Part shown: one piece after another, positions 27,437 to 36,540 of the stretch | Layout of the letters: each line of letters starts with the position of its first letter | Numbering within the stretch: the first letter of the stretch is position 1 | Source: Corynebacterium sp. MSK297 | Lineage (GTDB): Bacteria; Actinomycetota; Actinomycetes; Mycobacteriales; Mycobacteriaceae | NCBI RefSeq assembly: GCF_030232885.1 | Contig: NZ_JASPGD010000010.1 | Coordinates: 19,138 to 83,137, forward strand | Reading direction: 5' to 3' | DNA length: 64,000 nt | Position numbers and translations under genes: made by a program | The notes under the pieces: generated by a model | Seen by the model: the letters and a program-made list of their open reading frames with translations, nothing else | Databases searched by the model: none | Told to the model about the DNA's origin: nothing

Positions 27437-28525
27437 GTGGCAGCCACCACCACAAAGTCAGCTGAGAAAAACCAGGACAACTACGGCATCGAACGCGTGC
27501 GGGACGATGATCCTGGATTCGTCGAGAAAATGCGGCACAAGTCAGATTTTTTCGACCACATCATGCGCACTGTCGAGCGTTATGGTGCGCAGGGTGGTAA
27601 TCAGTTTGCCGCCGGTATTACGTATTTCTCGGTGTTGGCGGTTTTTCCCATTGCGATGTTGATCGTTGCGGCTGCGGCGCAGGTCTTGGCGGGCCGTCCA
27701 GAACTTTTCGCTAGTTTCCAGGATCAAATTACTGAGTCACTGGAAGGACAGATGGGCGAGATTGCCAACGAAATCCTGGAAGGCGCGGTGGAGCGCCGTG
27801 GTGCGGTGGCCGGAATTGGTGGTTTGACTGCGCTGTGGACCGGTCTGAACTGGATGCATAACCTGCGTGCTGGCATTTCTTCGATGTGGAACATGGATCC
27901 GAACGACGGTGCAAATTTCGTCGTCAAGAAGTTCAATGATTTGCTGGGTCTGATTGGCTTGATTCTGGCATTCATCATCGCTTTCGGCATTACCGCTGTG
28001 GGTTCGTCTGGCATTGTTTTTACCGTTTTAGAGTGGCTGAATGTGGACGATGTCATGCCAGGGTTGAACTATATTCTGTTCTTCTCCGCGCTGTTCGTTG
28101 GTATTCTCGCGAACTTCCTGGTCATGTGGTGGCTGGTGGTTATCCTGCCGCGTAAGAAAGTGCCCAAGAAGGCCGGCTTCATTGGTGCATTGCTAGGCGC
28201 ACTCGTTTTTGAAGTGATCAAACAGCTGTTTACCGTGATCCTGTCTTCGGCTACGGGTAGTCCGACTGGCGCGATATTCGGGCCAATCATCGCTTTGATG
28301 ATTGTGTTGTATTTGATCTGGCGCGTGGTGCTCTACGTTTCTGCGTTTACCGCCACCACCAAGCAGGCTCGTGCCACCGAGGAAGTTCCGGTTCCGGAAC
28401 CAGCCGTGATCCGAGTACGTCACGAGGTGAAAAAGCGCCCGTCGACCCGCACCCTACTAGGCGCCGGTGCAGGCTTAGGTGCTGCCGGTGGTTGGGCGCT
28501 CCGTAAGATCTTTAAGGCGAAATAA
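27437..28525 (+). CDS. YihY/BrkB-family inner membrane protein
   Basis: 362 residues, GTG start with AAAGGAC upstream. Six membrane segments with the family patterns GGNQFAAGITYFSVLAVFPI near residue 53, LWTGLNWMHNLRAGISSMWN near 131, and VMWWLVVILPRKKVPKKAGF near 232. The Lys/Arg-rich tail ends in a Gly/Ala-rich stretch. The family was once called tRNA-processing RNase BN in error; the true role is unknown, perhaps transport. Confidence 0.85.
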   Translation: MAATTTKSAEKNQDNYGIERVRDDDPGFVEKMRHKSDFFDHIMRTVERYGAQGGNQFAAGITYFSVLAVFPIAMLIVAAAAQVLAGRPELFASFQDQITESLEGQMGEIANEILEGAVERRGAVAGIGGLTALWTGLNWMHNLRAGISSMWNMDPNDGANFVVKKFNDLLGLIGLILAFIIAFGITAVGSSGIVFTVLEWLNVDDVMPGLNYILFFSALFVGILANFLVMWWLVVILPRKKVPKKAGFIGALLGALVFEVIKQLFTVILSSATGSPTGAIFGPIIALMIVLYLIWRVVLYVSAFTATTKQARATEEVPVPEPAVIRVRHEVKKRPSTRTLLGAGAGLGAAGGWALRKIFKAK

Positions 28526-28657
28526 CTAAACGTATAGTGAATCGTCGCTGGAATATTCGGTCGCTAGTATTCGGTTGTTTGAATATTCATCAGGATAGTG
28601 GTTTCAATAACGTTGAAGGCGTTGATGACGTTGCCTGGCGTTGAGCCCCAGAAGTCC

Positions 28658-30037
28658 TTAACGCCGACGTAAGAAGAATCCAGCTATTGCCGCAATTCCG
28701 GCTCCAGCGGCGATGACAGCGAGCACCACAATCAAGATCATCTTTTCGTGGGACTCAGCATTTGTACCGGCATTATCCGCGTCCGCGCTATCTGGCGACG
28801 CATCGTCGGAATTTTGTGGTGCCGGGCTAGCCCCCTCTGTCAGGGTGGGTTCGGTGTCTACATCGGCGACTGGCTGCAATATGCCGATATTCGTGCCCGG
28901 TGCCACAGAGAATCCCGAATGCAATAGTTTTTGCGCTTGCTCCCACGCGCGGGCCTTGTCGACGGTGGTATCGAGAATTACCGCCATCAATCGCCGACCG
29001 TCACGGTTCAGTGCACCGACGAAGGTGTGGTTGGCATCGTCGGTGTAACCAGTTTTACCGCCCATGCCGTCCGGATCATTCATAAACAGGTGGTTGTCGT
29101 TCCAGACTTCGAATCCTTCGTGCTCGTCGAATCCCGGGAATGGAATGAATTCGGTGTTCACGATGCGATCAAAAGTCGGGTTTTGGTAGGCCGCGCGATA
29201 AATCAATCCCAGGTCATAGGCTGAGGCTGAGTTGCCCGCTACGTCCAAGCCGGAATAGCTCGCGGCGTAGGTGTCCGTGGTTCCCAGATCGTCGGCAAGC
29301 TTATTGATCTTGCGCAGCGCCGCTTCGTCGCCGCCGAGTTCTTGTGCCAGAGCGTGCGCGGCATCATTACCAGATGCCAGCAACAAACCGTGCAGCAGCT
29401 GCTCGATGGTGTATTCGCCACCAGCGCCGATGCCTACTCGGGAGCCGACTTGATCGGCAGATTCCTGTGAGACGGTCACGGTCTTTTCCAGATCGAGCTC
29501 TGCAATGGCGACCAAGGCCAGTAATGCCTTGATAATCGAGGCCGGGCGGTAGCGCCCGTGGGGGTCTTTCTGCGCGATGATCTCGCCAGAATCGATATCG
29601 GCAACCAACCAGGCTGAAGCCAAGACGGATTCGTCGACATGAAAACCCGGAGCAGTGCTGACCCCGCAGTTTTGTTTCTCCAGTGGCGGCAATGGGGTAG
29701 GAGAGGGCTGACCGGGCGCGACAGCCTCAGAGGTGGTGCGAGCCTGCGGCGGATGCACACGGTTCGGGCACGAGCTGGTATCGGGCGCTTCCTCGCGGCT
29801 GAGTGGCTCCGGAGCTGCCGACTCGTCGCCCTCGCTTGGAGCTGGGCCTTCCAGCGGGGTGGGTTCTTCCTGCTGGGCGCGGATCAGTGGGGCCGCAGCA
29901 GCGTGTAGGGCAGCGAAGTCGGGTGCGCCGATGCCAAACGCGGTGGTTCCCGTGACCATGCCAGTGGCAAGTAAAGCCGCGCAGCAGGTCGATCCGTATC
30001 TCACAAGGGCGCGGCGGCCGGGTTTGCTCTCATCCAT
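28658..30037 (-). CDS. D-alanyl-D-alanine carboxypeptidase (low-molecular-mass PBP)
   Basis: 459 residues. The N-terminus holds an uncleaved or cleavable signal (about 15-40), then a Pro/Glu-rich linker to residue 130. The penicillin-binding catalytic motifs are complete: SxxK as SIIK (Ser167-Lys170), SxN as SGN near 223 and KTG in MGGKTGYTDD near 332. A C-terminal membrane helix (about 430-455) ends in FLRRR, so the enzyme is anchored outside. It trims the last D-Ala from peptidoglycan stem peptides. It carries one CTTGCCGACG copy. Confidence 0.92.
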   Translation of the reverse strand: MDESKPGRRALVRYGSTCCAALLATGMVTGTTAFGIGAPDFAALHAAAAPLIRAQQEEPTPLEGPAPSEGDESAAPEPLSREEAPDTSSCPNRVHPPQARTTSEAVAPGQPSPTPLPPLEKQNCGVSTAPGFHVDESVLASAWLVADIDSGEIIAQKDPHGRYRPASIIKALLALVAIAELDLEKTVTVSQESADQVGSRVGIGAGGEYTIEQLLHGLLLASGNDAAHALAQELGGDEAALRKINKLADDLGTTDTYAASYSGLDVAGNSASAYDLGLIYRAAYQNPTFDRIVNTEFIPFPGFDEHEGFEVWNDNHLFMNDPDGMGGKTGYTDDANHTFVGALNRDGRRLMAVILDTTVDKARAWEQAQKLLHSGFSVAPGTNIGILQPVADVDTEPTLTEGASPAPQNSDDASPDSADADNAGTNAESHEKMILIVVLAVIAAGAGIAAIAGFFLRRR

Positions 30038-30158
30038 AACAGCCGATAAGTCTACTCCTTGTTACGGAGGCCGTTGTTATGGCAGCGTTGCCTTTTTGTT
30101 TGGGTGGGCCGCAGAATTTGGACGGGGCGAAGAAACTGAGCGCGTGAAATTCGCGCGG

Positions 30159-30164
30159 TACCAT
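30159..30164 (+). promoter_or_regulatory. -10 box of the ADA-like gene
   Basis: TACCAT ends 8 nt before ATG 30172, giving a probable leaderless transcript. Confidence 0.5.
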
Positions 30165-30171
30165 CGTGGGC

Positions 30172-31200
30172 ATGATTGAGACCCCTGCGATTAGCCCCGA
30201 GCACAAAAATTTTGCTGCCCAGTTGATCAGTGGGCTCCCGAAAGTCACGCTCGATGAGCAGTTGCCTACCCGCACCCAGGACGGTGCCGCAGTGACCACA
30301 CGCGAGGAGCTGGCTGCACACATCCAGTCCACCGTGCAAAAATACCGCGACGACAATGTGGTGTACCTGGAATTACGCGTTGTGGTGGAGGATTTTTGTA
30401 CCGATAACTTTGTGCTTGCCGACGCCTTCGCCACCGCTGTGGATGCTGTGGCGGTGGACGGAATCCGAGCGCGATTGCTGCCAGTTGTGCGCGCAGACGG
30501 CGATGCCGTCGCTGAGTTGACGGAGCTTGCGCTGCATGCACAAGGCGACCCGAACTTGGCTGGTGTGGTGTTCCTGCTTTCTGGAAATTCCAATGATGCC
30601 AATCCAGGCGCTACTGGCTCGGCTTTGGCAGCTGCCTGTGCCAAGCTGCGCGAAAATTTTCTTCCGTTTGCCATCGACGGCGCTGCTGATATTGAAGCCA
30701 TCGGCGCAGCCGTGCAACTGGGGGCGCTGCGCCTGGGGCGCCCGTTGGCGTTGGTTGATGATTTTTCTGCAGATATGACCGGCATCGTGCCGGGAAAGAT
30801 TTCTGGTTGGGTGCGTGATCGTGGCATTGCTGCAGAAATGACACCGGTATGGGATCTTGCCGACGACTCGTTGGGCGATGCAGCTGTTGATGAGTTACCG
30901 GATCATCCGCTGCCGTTGTTTCAGCAGCTTGGTTTTAGTTGCACGATTTCAGCCGGGGATGTGGCAACCGGTAATTGCACCGATGTGATGAATGCGTTGA
31001 CCGAAACTTTCGGTTATGGCCTGGAAGAATTTTTTGACCTCACTGCGAAGACAGTTGCGGCAAGTTTTTTGTCGGAGCCGGAGCGTCAGCAGCTCATGGA
31101 GACCCAGATTTTGCCGCGCTATGAAAAACTGGCTGACGCGGAACTGCGCCAGCCAGATGATGCGGATGAACAAGATGAGGGCGATGCTGTGGTTAATTAG
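30172..31200 (+). CDS. adenosine deaminase-like protein lacking the metal site
   Basis: 342 residues, the size of adenosine deaminase, and alignable by eye along its length: GLPKVTLDEQLP near residue 21 corresponds to ADA's LPKVELHVHLDG; VVYLELRV near 63 and LGALRLGRPLALVDD near 185 also match. Every expected zinc ligand or catalytic residue I can place is changed: HxH is DEQ, HAGE is replaced in AIDGAAD, the RIGHG His is Arg, and TDDP is AGDV. It should not deaminate adenosine. Its actual job (binding, regulation) is unknown. The gene is intact with two CTTGCCGACG copies. Confidence 0.7.
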   Translation: MIETPAISPEHKNFAAQLISGLPKVTLDEQLPTRTQDGAAVTTREELAAHIQSTVQKYRDDNVVYLELRVVVEDFCTDNFVLADAFATAVDAVAVDGIRARLLPVVRADGDAVAELTELALHAQGDPNLAGVVFLLSGNSNDANPGATGSALAAACAKLRENFLPFAIDGAADIEAIGAAVQLGALRLGRPLALVDDFSADMTGIVPGKISGWVRDRGIAAEMTPVWDLADDSLGDAAVDELPDHPLPLFQQLGFSCTISAGDVATGNCTDVMNALTETFGYGLEEFFDLTAKTVAASFLSEPERQQLMETQILPRYEKLADAELRQPDDADEQDEGDAVVN

Positions 31201-31208
31201 AAGCCTGG

Positions 31209-32459
31209 TTAGAATTTCGCGAAGCGCTTAACCAGCATGTCTTCCAAACCGCGCCACCCCTTTGAGTGGTCGGTATACGGCTTGGACGGCACGTAGCCGC
31301 TGGTTTGCTGCGAGCCCAGCATGTAGCCCAGGTAATCCTGGAAGCGTGGGTTGGCCACCATATAGGAGTTGATGGAATCGTCGCCAGCCCAGTCGGCGGC
31401 GTCGGCAAGTAATTCGTAGCAGGCTGACATCTGTGGGATGTCTACGGCTTCGGGGCCTTTTTCCATGTCCTCGGTGAGACCGCGGAAGCTGTAGGCATTA
31501 TCGCGGTGGACGGTCAGCTCGAGTTCACCAGCATTAGCGGCGGTGACGATATCTTCCCAGGTCGCAACTTTTGCTAGATCGTGTTCGTCATTTTCGATGA
31601 TCCAGCGCAACAATTGGCGGCCGGTGGGGAAGGTGTTGATGGTGCCGAAACGCCCCAAAAAGATCGGCGCGCCGTCCAGATAGCAGCGCAATGTGTAGAC
31701 GGATTTGCCGTCGATGGTGATTTTTATTGGGTCGATGCCTGCCGCCGCCCAAGCCGAAGAATCATACGGATCCGCAGCCTCAGCCTGGCGTTTGCGCTCT
31801 TCTTCGCGCTCTGCGCGTTCTTTGTCGGCTTGTTCTTTCGAGTGAGTGATGCGTTTTTCTGCATCGGCGATCGTGCCTTTATCCACGCTGTCGAAATCTT
31901 CGGTGACATCGACGATGCGCACGCTCTCTGCCAGGTTGGATTCGATCTTTTTCCAGTTTGACAGTACCGCACGCCCTACTGATGACCACTCGGAAAGGCC
32001 ATGGTCTCCGGAGTAGTGATCAGCGCCGCGTTGCACATTGCTGAGCACGGAGTGGGTGGAAAAGAAGATCATTGTGTCATCGTCAGTACAGACATTTCCC
32101 AGCGCCTTGGTAATGGACAAGATCTTGGCTGAGGTTGCCACTGCGTCATAGGACGGACGGTCGGCCAAGTAGTGCGGCAACCCAACGATGTCGTAGTGGT
32201 CGCGGTCTTCTGGGTGCGCTCGATATTCTGGAAGCTTCGCGAAACTCTCCCATTTCGGGTGCTCACGAAGGTCGTGCTTGGTGGTGTTTTCTAGATACAC
32301 CAGCATTTCGGCCACTGTGGGAAAGACCAGGACGTTGTCGTCGTCGCCGAGGAAAGCTTCCCACTGCGAGCCGTTTTCTTTCCAGGTCGGAGCCCACAGG
32401 GTATAAAAATCACCGCTGCTCAGCGATAGGGAAACCGGGATGATCGCGCGATTATTCAT
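31209..32459 (-). CDS. conserved hypothetical protein
   Basis: 416 residues from ATG 32459; TAAACT ends 9 nt upstream. No signal peptide or membrane segment. Two similar regions are visible, each starting with a strand set about a crop of text like LWAPTWKENGSQWEAFLGDDDNVLVFPTVAEMLVYLE near residue 20 and YLDGAPIFLGRFGTINTFPTGRQLLRWIIENDEHDL near 263, suggesting an internal duplication. A charged Lys/Glu/Arg-rich coiled stretch (about 205-240) separates them. I do not recognise the family. It is convergent with the ADA-like gene (8 nt between). Confidence 0.75.
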   Translation of the reverse strand: MNNRAIIPVSLSLSSGDFYTLWAPTWKENGSQWEAFLGDDDNVLVFPTVAEMLVYLENTTKHDLREHPKWESFAKLPEYRAHPEDRDHYDIVGLPHYLADRPSYDAVATSAKILSITKALGNVCTDDDTMIFFSTHSVLSNVQRGADHYSGDHGLSEWSSVGRAVLSNWKKIESNLAESVRIVDVTEDFDSVDKGTIADAEKRITHSKEQADKERAEREEERKRQAEAADPYDSSAWAAAGIDPIKITIDGKSVYTLRCYLDGAPIFLGRFGTINTFPTGRQLLRWIIENDEHDLAKVATWEDIVTAANAGELELTVHRDNAYSFRGLTEDMEKGPEAVDIPQMSACYELLADAADWAGDDSINSYMVANPRFQDYLGYMLGSQQTSGYVPSKPYTDHSKGWRGLEDMLVKRFAKF

Positions 32460-32576
32460 GGGCACTAAGTTTAGCGAACGTGGTGCAACAGTGTGCCTTC
32501 CTGGTGCCTTCGGTGCCGTCGGCCCGCAGTTCTGCGAACGCCCGCAGACACGCTAGACCGTTGGTCGGTAGACACA

Positions 32577-33533
32577 TTACGCGGTTGGCCGGTAGAAACC
32601 ATGAAAATTCATATCCAGGTTGTTTGTGCGCAGTGGTGAGGTGGAAACCGGGCTGCCGGCCTCAATCAGTTCACCGTTTCCTGCGTACATGGCTACATGC
32701 CCGTCCCAGACAGCCAGGTCTCCTTCGCGTAATTCACTGGCAGAAACCTGCTGGCCGACGGCTTGTTCATGCGCCAACCGTGGAATATCCACACCGGCTT
32801 GACCCCAAGCCCATTGCGTAAACCCGGAGCAGTCAAAACCGACTCCGGGGGTGGTCCCGCCCCATTCATAGGGTGTGCCCAGCTGGCCGCGCGCGGCAAC
32901 CACGGCTTGGCGCCCAGCTTCAGCGCCGGCATCATCGCTCGGGGCGGGTGTGTTTACCGCTGCCGGTGCGAAAGCGGGATCAGAAGTGGTAGCTGTTCCG
33001 CCATCGCTGGTGGGAGTCGGGCCTGGTGGTGGGCCAGCAGTGGAGGTCGCTGCAGCGGCCTGGGTTGCTGCTGGTGCCTCGGTAAGCGCAAAAGGTTCTT
33101 CGGCAATACTGTGCAGCCGACCCGCCAGGGTGGAAAGCGTTTCGTCTAACCTACCTGCAACCGCTTCTGCTTGGGCAATATGCGTACGTGCCACCGCTTC
33201 AAGCTGCGCGATAGCAGAGGTGGCTGCACCCGGGGTTGGCTGCAAAGCAGAAAGCGCAACTGGCGCGGCGTGGTGCAGAAACGATTGTCCTATTCCGAAT
33301 AGTTGTTCTGCGGTGGCGCTCATCGCCGCTTGTGCCTCGCCGGTGATCTCGGAGATCTGGTGATTGTGCCTATCAATCAGCGTTGCTGCAGCGTCGATAT
33401 CGGCTGCGCTTGCCCCGCTGATCGCTGCTAATTCACCGGCGGCAGACACATCCGGCATAACGGGGATGGAATAATCACCCAACTGGGCGGGCACTAACTC
33501 GCTAATGCGGCTTACGGTTTCCACAACACTCAT
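32577..33533 (-). CDS. NlpC/P60 cell-wall hydrolase without signal peptide
   Basis: 318 residues. Residues 1-150 are helical and Ala-rich, then a Pro/Thr/Ala linker, then a C-terminal NlpC/P60 domain (about 205-318). The catalytic Cys is in GVGFDCSGFTQWAWGQAG and the His in DGHVAMYAGNGELIEA. NlpC/P60 enzymes cut D-Glu/diaminopimelate links in peptidoglycan stems. There is no Sec or Tat signal. The start overlaps the stop of the small gene upstream by 4 nt, and that partner has a type VII-like YxxxD motif, so export as a pair is a reasonable inference. Confidence 0.82.
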   Translation of the reverse strand: MSVVETVSRISELVPAQLGDYSIPVMPDVSAAGELAAISGASAADIDAAATLIDRHNHQISEITGEAQAAMSATAEQLFGIGQSFLHHAAPVALSALQPTPGAATSAIAQLEAVARTHIAQAEAVAGRLDETLSTLAGRLHSIAEEPFALTEAPAATQAAAATSTAGPPPGPTPTSDGGTATTSDPAFAPAAVNTPAPSDDAGAEAGRQAVVAARGQLGTPYEWGGTTPGVGFDCSGFTQWAWGQAGVDIPRLAHEQAVGQQVSASELREGDLAVWDGHVAMYAGNGELIEAGSPVSTSPLRTNNLDMNFHGFYRPTA

Positions 33534-33859
33534 CCGCGCACCTCCTCAGCCGCAGGCACGGCGTCGGCAAGCGAATGTATCCCAGCCATCGTGGAATTTT
33601 CTGCCAAGGAAGCATCGCGCACCATGGCAAAACCAGAATCAGCTGCTGCGTATAAACGTTGCGCTAACTGGCGTGACTGCATGGCGGTAACGGAGCTGGC
33701 ACGTTCCATCGCAGAGAGGAAATCCCGGTAGCCAGCAGCATAAGCGGCCGCGGAGAGATCGACAGGTGGGGCAGTGGGTTCGCGCACATGTGTGGCAGCG
33801 CGTTCCAGATCCTTCGCTAGTGCAGTGGCGTGGTCATAATCTAAAGCAAACGTCGTCAT
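33530..33859 (-). CDS. small helical protein, possible type VII secretion partner
   Basis: 109 residues, almost entirely helical, with a Pro-rich break near residue 30 that would make a helical hairpin. It lacks a signal peptide and a WXG, but carries YAAAD (in RLYAAADSGF, near 70), which fits the YxxxD/E signal of type VII substrates. It is immediately upstream of, and overlaps by 4 nt, the NlpC/P60 gene. EsxA/EspC-like function is an inference from size, fold and context. It carries one CTTGCCGACG copy. Confidence 0.65.
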   Translation of the reverse strand: MTTFALDYDHATALAKDLERAATHVREPTAPPVDLSAAAYAAGYRDFLSAMERASSVTAMQSRQLAQRLYAAADSGFAMVRDASLAENSTMAGIHSLADAVPAAEEVRG

Positions 33860-33978
33860 GGTCCATTAGACAGTGCAATCCGCGAAATGGTTCCGACGGA
33901 TCCCGAACATCACTGAGCATGCACTGAGCATGACCGAACATCACCGAGCACAGTCACCGGAACTACTTCGCCATGGCA

Positions 33979-33984
33979 TAGCAT
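33979..33984 (+). promoter_or_regulatory. -10 box of leaderless upp
   Basis: TAGCAT ends exactly 8 nt before ATG 33992. The earlier in-frame ATG at 33983 lies within the box, which decides the start. Confidence 0.55.
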
Positions 33985-33991
33985 GAGGTAT

Positions 33992-34627
33992 ATGGATATC
34001 ACCGTGGTAGAACACCCCCTGGCCGCCGCACGCTTGAGCTTGTTGCGCGATCAACGTAGCGACAATGCCGCCTTCCGTGCTGCCCTGAAAGATCTCGGTT
34101 CCATGCTGGTTTATGAAGCCGCCCGCAACCTAGATGTCGACGAATTCACCCTGACCACCCCGGTCGCCGACACCACCGGCACCCGGCTGTCGAACCCACC
34201 GATTATCGTGCCAATCATTCGCGCCGGGTTGGGCATGGTGGACCCGGCCTTGGCGATGATCCCGGATGCGCAGGTCGGTTTTATCGGTATGGCCCGCGAT
34301 GAGGACACCCACGAGCCCGTGCCGTACCTGGAAGCACTTCCCGACGATCTCAGCGGCCGCACGGTTTTTCTTGTTGATCCCATGTTGGCCACTGGCGGCT
34401 CCCTGTTGCATTCGTTGCGATTGTTGGCAGACCGCGGCGCGCGTGATATCACCGCGGTGTGCATTGTCTCGGCGCAACCTGGCGTGCAGGCGCTCCAGGA
34501 TTCCGGTTTACCGGTTCGCTTGGTTACCGCGGCGATTGATCCGGAACTCAACGACAATGCGTATATCGTTCCAGGGCTTGGCGACGCAGGCGACCGCTTG
34601 TATGGTCCGCGTAATATCGAGCTCTAA
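33992..34627 (+). CDS. upp: uracil phosphoribosyltransferase
   Basis: 211 residues from ATG 33992 ([20 protein letters not shown]), the usual start and length. The PRPP loop is [20 protein letters not shown] near residue 128, and the uracil site is [18 protein letters not shown] at the C-terminus. It converts uracil and PRPP to UMP. Three 14-bp repeats follow the stop codon. Confidence 0.95.
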   Translation: MDITVVEHPLAAARLSLLRDQRSDNAAFRAALKDLGSMLVYEAARNLDVDEFTLTTPVADTTGTRLSNPPIIVPIIRAGLGMVDPALAMIPDAQVGFIGMARDEDTHEPVPYLEALPDDLSGRTVFLVDPMLATGGSLLHSLRLLADRGARDITAVCIVSAQPGVQALQDSGLPVRLVTAAIDPELNDNAYIVPGLGDAGDRLYGPRNIEL

Positions 34628-34628
34628 A

Positions 34629-34670
34629 CATCGACCTGTAAGCATGTACCTGTAAGCATCGACCTGTAAG
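34629..34670 (+). repeat. three 14-bp tandem repeats after upp
   Basis: CATCGACCTGTAAG is repeated three times (34629-34642, 34643-34656, 34657-34670); the middle copy differs at two bases. They start 1 nt after the upp stop. Confidence 0.75.
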
Positions 34671-34718
34671 CTAGGCCTCATTGCATGTGATTTCGGGGGA
34701 TTTCGGGGAGGATCTGCA

Positions 34719-35156
34719 ATGGGGCAATACCACCGTTGGTATTGGGCGAGTTTTGGCCATGCACTGGCGAATAACCTGCGCGCTTTGCGGAAAATGCGTG
34801 GTCTTTCGCAGGCCAGGCTGGCGCAATTATCTGGGCTGTCGCGCACGGTGATCTCTAACTTGGAGCGCAACGAATCCGGCGTGAAAGCCTGTGACCCACA
34901 GCTGTCCACCGTCTATAAACTGGCCCAAATTCTCTACGTCCCGCCTGGGGTCTTGCTGCCGCAAGCCGATGCGTTAATCGACGGGCCTTGTACGGCAAGT
35001 ACGCCGCATCTGCGCAGGGTGTGGCCTGTTGATGAGGTCGATACCGCGCCGTTTAGTTCGGGTTATCTAACGCGTGCGCGAGCTAACGAGCTGCCGAAAT
35101 TTGCTGGTTTCCAGAACCGATCAACAGACCAGCATGCCGACGACACCGGCCTGTAG
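34719..35156 (+). CDS. XRE-family helix-turn-helix regulator
   Basis: 145 residues. A Cro/C1-type HTH spans about residues 16-75: NLRALRKMRGLSQARLAQLSGLSRTVISNLERNES, and the fifth-helix stretch STVYKLAQILYVPPGVLLP. The C-terminal 60 residues are not recognised. ATG 34719 follows GGGGAGGA. It lies alone between upp and the amidohydrolase gene, with short tandem repeats in both flanking gaps. Its targets are unknown. Confidence 0.82.
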   Translation: MGQYHRWYWASFGHALANNLRALRKMRGLSQARLAQLSGLSRTVISNLERNESGVKACDPQLSTVYKLAQILYVPPGVLLPQADALIDGPCTASTPHLRRVWPVDEVDTAPFSSGYLTRARANELPKFAGFQNRSTDQHADDTGL

Positions 35157-35234
35157 CTGCAACCGCGTATAATCTGCACTCATGTCGTAAACTACGGCAT
35201 GACTAATGACTGGCAGCCGCATTTAGGTGCCTGC

Positions 35235-35299
35235 AAGACACAGAATAAAAGACACAGAATACAAGGCTCAGAAAACTGAGAAAATAAGACTCAGAAAAC
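35235..35299 (+). repeat. 14-bp degenerate tandem repeats before the amidohydrolase gene
   Basis: Units starting AAGACACAGAATA lie at 35235, 35249 and, diverged, at 35263, with a fourth at 35286. The sequence differs from the 14-bp repeats after upp. They fall in the probable 5' region of the M20 gene. Confidence 0.65.
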
Positions 35300-35335
35300 T
35301 AAGAGCGTGAAATAGCTGAAGAAAGGATCGGGTTA

Positions 35336-36526
35336 ATGGACATTGCCTCGTTCGTTGCTGAGTGGATCGAGCACCACCACGACGAGGTGATCGGCTGGCG
35401 GCGTCACATTCACCGCAACCCGGACCTTTCACACAAAGAGCACGCCACCACGGATTTCCTCTGTGGCGTATTAGAAGAATATGGCCTGCAGCCGCATCGC
35501 TTCCCAGAAACCGGCCTATACGTGGATATCGGTGATGACTACGGAAAAGGGCGCTTGGGCTTCCGCGCCGATATTGACGCGCTACCGATCCAAGAACTCA
35601 CTGGTGTTGAATTTGCCTCGCAGATTGATGGGGTTTCGCATTCTTGTGGCCACGACATCCACACCACCGTAGCTTTGGGTTTGGCATGCGCATTGGGGCA
35701 GTTGACCAACGCCTATCCGGGTGCTTTGAGCTTCGGGGTACGTGTCATTTTCCAGCCCGCAGAAGAGGTCATGACCGGTGGCGCGGTCAATGTCATTGAG
35801 TGGGGTGCACTTGCGGGCGTATCTGCGTTGTATGCAGTCCACGCTGAACCAAAATTGAAAGTTGGCCAAATCGGCATCCGCACCGGTGCAATCACCTCGG
35901 CTTCCGACGTTATTGAAATTTCGGTCTCTGGTACTGGCGGCCACACCTCACGCCCGCATCTCACCAGCGACGTCGTTTATGCGCTGGGCAAACTCGTGAC
36001 TGAATTACCGGCGGTGCTTTCGCGCCGGGTTGATCCGCGCACCGGCACCGTCGTGGTTTTTGGCGCTATTCATGCCGGTTTTGCCCCGAACGCGATCCCG
36101 GAACAAGGCTCTGTGATGGGCACGCTGCGTACCGCGGATATCAGCGTGTGGCGGTGGTTGCGCCGGGAGCTATCGGAGATTATTGGCGAGATCCTGGCCC
36201 CGACGGGAGTTGATTACGTCGTTACGCATGATCAGGGCGTGCCACCAGTGCTCAATGACGAAGTCGCCACCGCGCTGCTGACAGAAGCAGTGACCAGCAT
36301 TGATCCGCACGCTGCGGTGCAGGCGCCGCAGTCGTCGGGAGGCGAAGATTTCTCCTGGTATCTCGAACACGTGCCAGGCTCGATGGCGCGGTTGGGCTGT
36401 TGGTCCGGAACTGGCGAGATGCAGGATCTGCACCAAGGCAATTTCGACCCTGATGAGCGCTCGGTGTCTGTGGGAATCCGTCTGTTCGCAGGCATCGTTG
36501 CGCGTTACGAAGCCCAAGCACGTTAG
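35336..36526 (+). CDS. M20-family amidohydrolase (hippurate/N-acyl amino acid type)
   Basis: 396 residues from ATG 35336 with GAAAGGA upstream. M20D features: RHIHRNPDLSHKEHATT near residue 23, LGFRADIDALPIQEL (metal Asp), SCGHDIHTTVALGLA (metal His), QPAEEVMTGGA (catalytic and metal Glu) and SSGGEDFSWYLEHVPG (His/Glu replaced by Glu-Asp as in the family). The family removes acyl groups from amino acids; in Corynebacterium relatives release odour or N-acyl amino acids. The exact substrate is unknown. Confidence 0.88.
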   Translation: MDIASFVAEWIEHHHDEVIGWRRHIHRNPDLSHKEHATTDFLCGVLEEYGLQPHRFPETGLYVDIGDDYGKGRLGFRADIDALPIQELTGVEFASQIDGVSHSCGHDIHTTVALGLACALGQLTNAYPGALSFGVRVIFQPAEEVMTGGAVNVIEWGALAGVSALYAVHAEPKLKVGQIGIRTGAITSASDVIEISVSGTGGHTSRPHLTSDVVYALGKLVTELPAVLSRRVDPRTGTVVVFGAIHAGFAPNAIPEQGSVMGTLRTADISVWRWLRRELSEIIGEILAPTGVDYVVTHDQGVPPVLNDEVATALLTEAVTSIDPHAAVQAPQSSGGEDFSWYLEHVPGSMARLGCWSGTGEMQDLHQGNFDPDERSVSVGIRLFAGIVARYEAQAR

Positions 36527-36540
36527 AATGGCTGAAAGTG

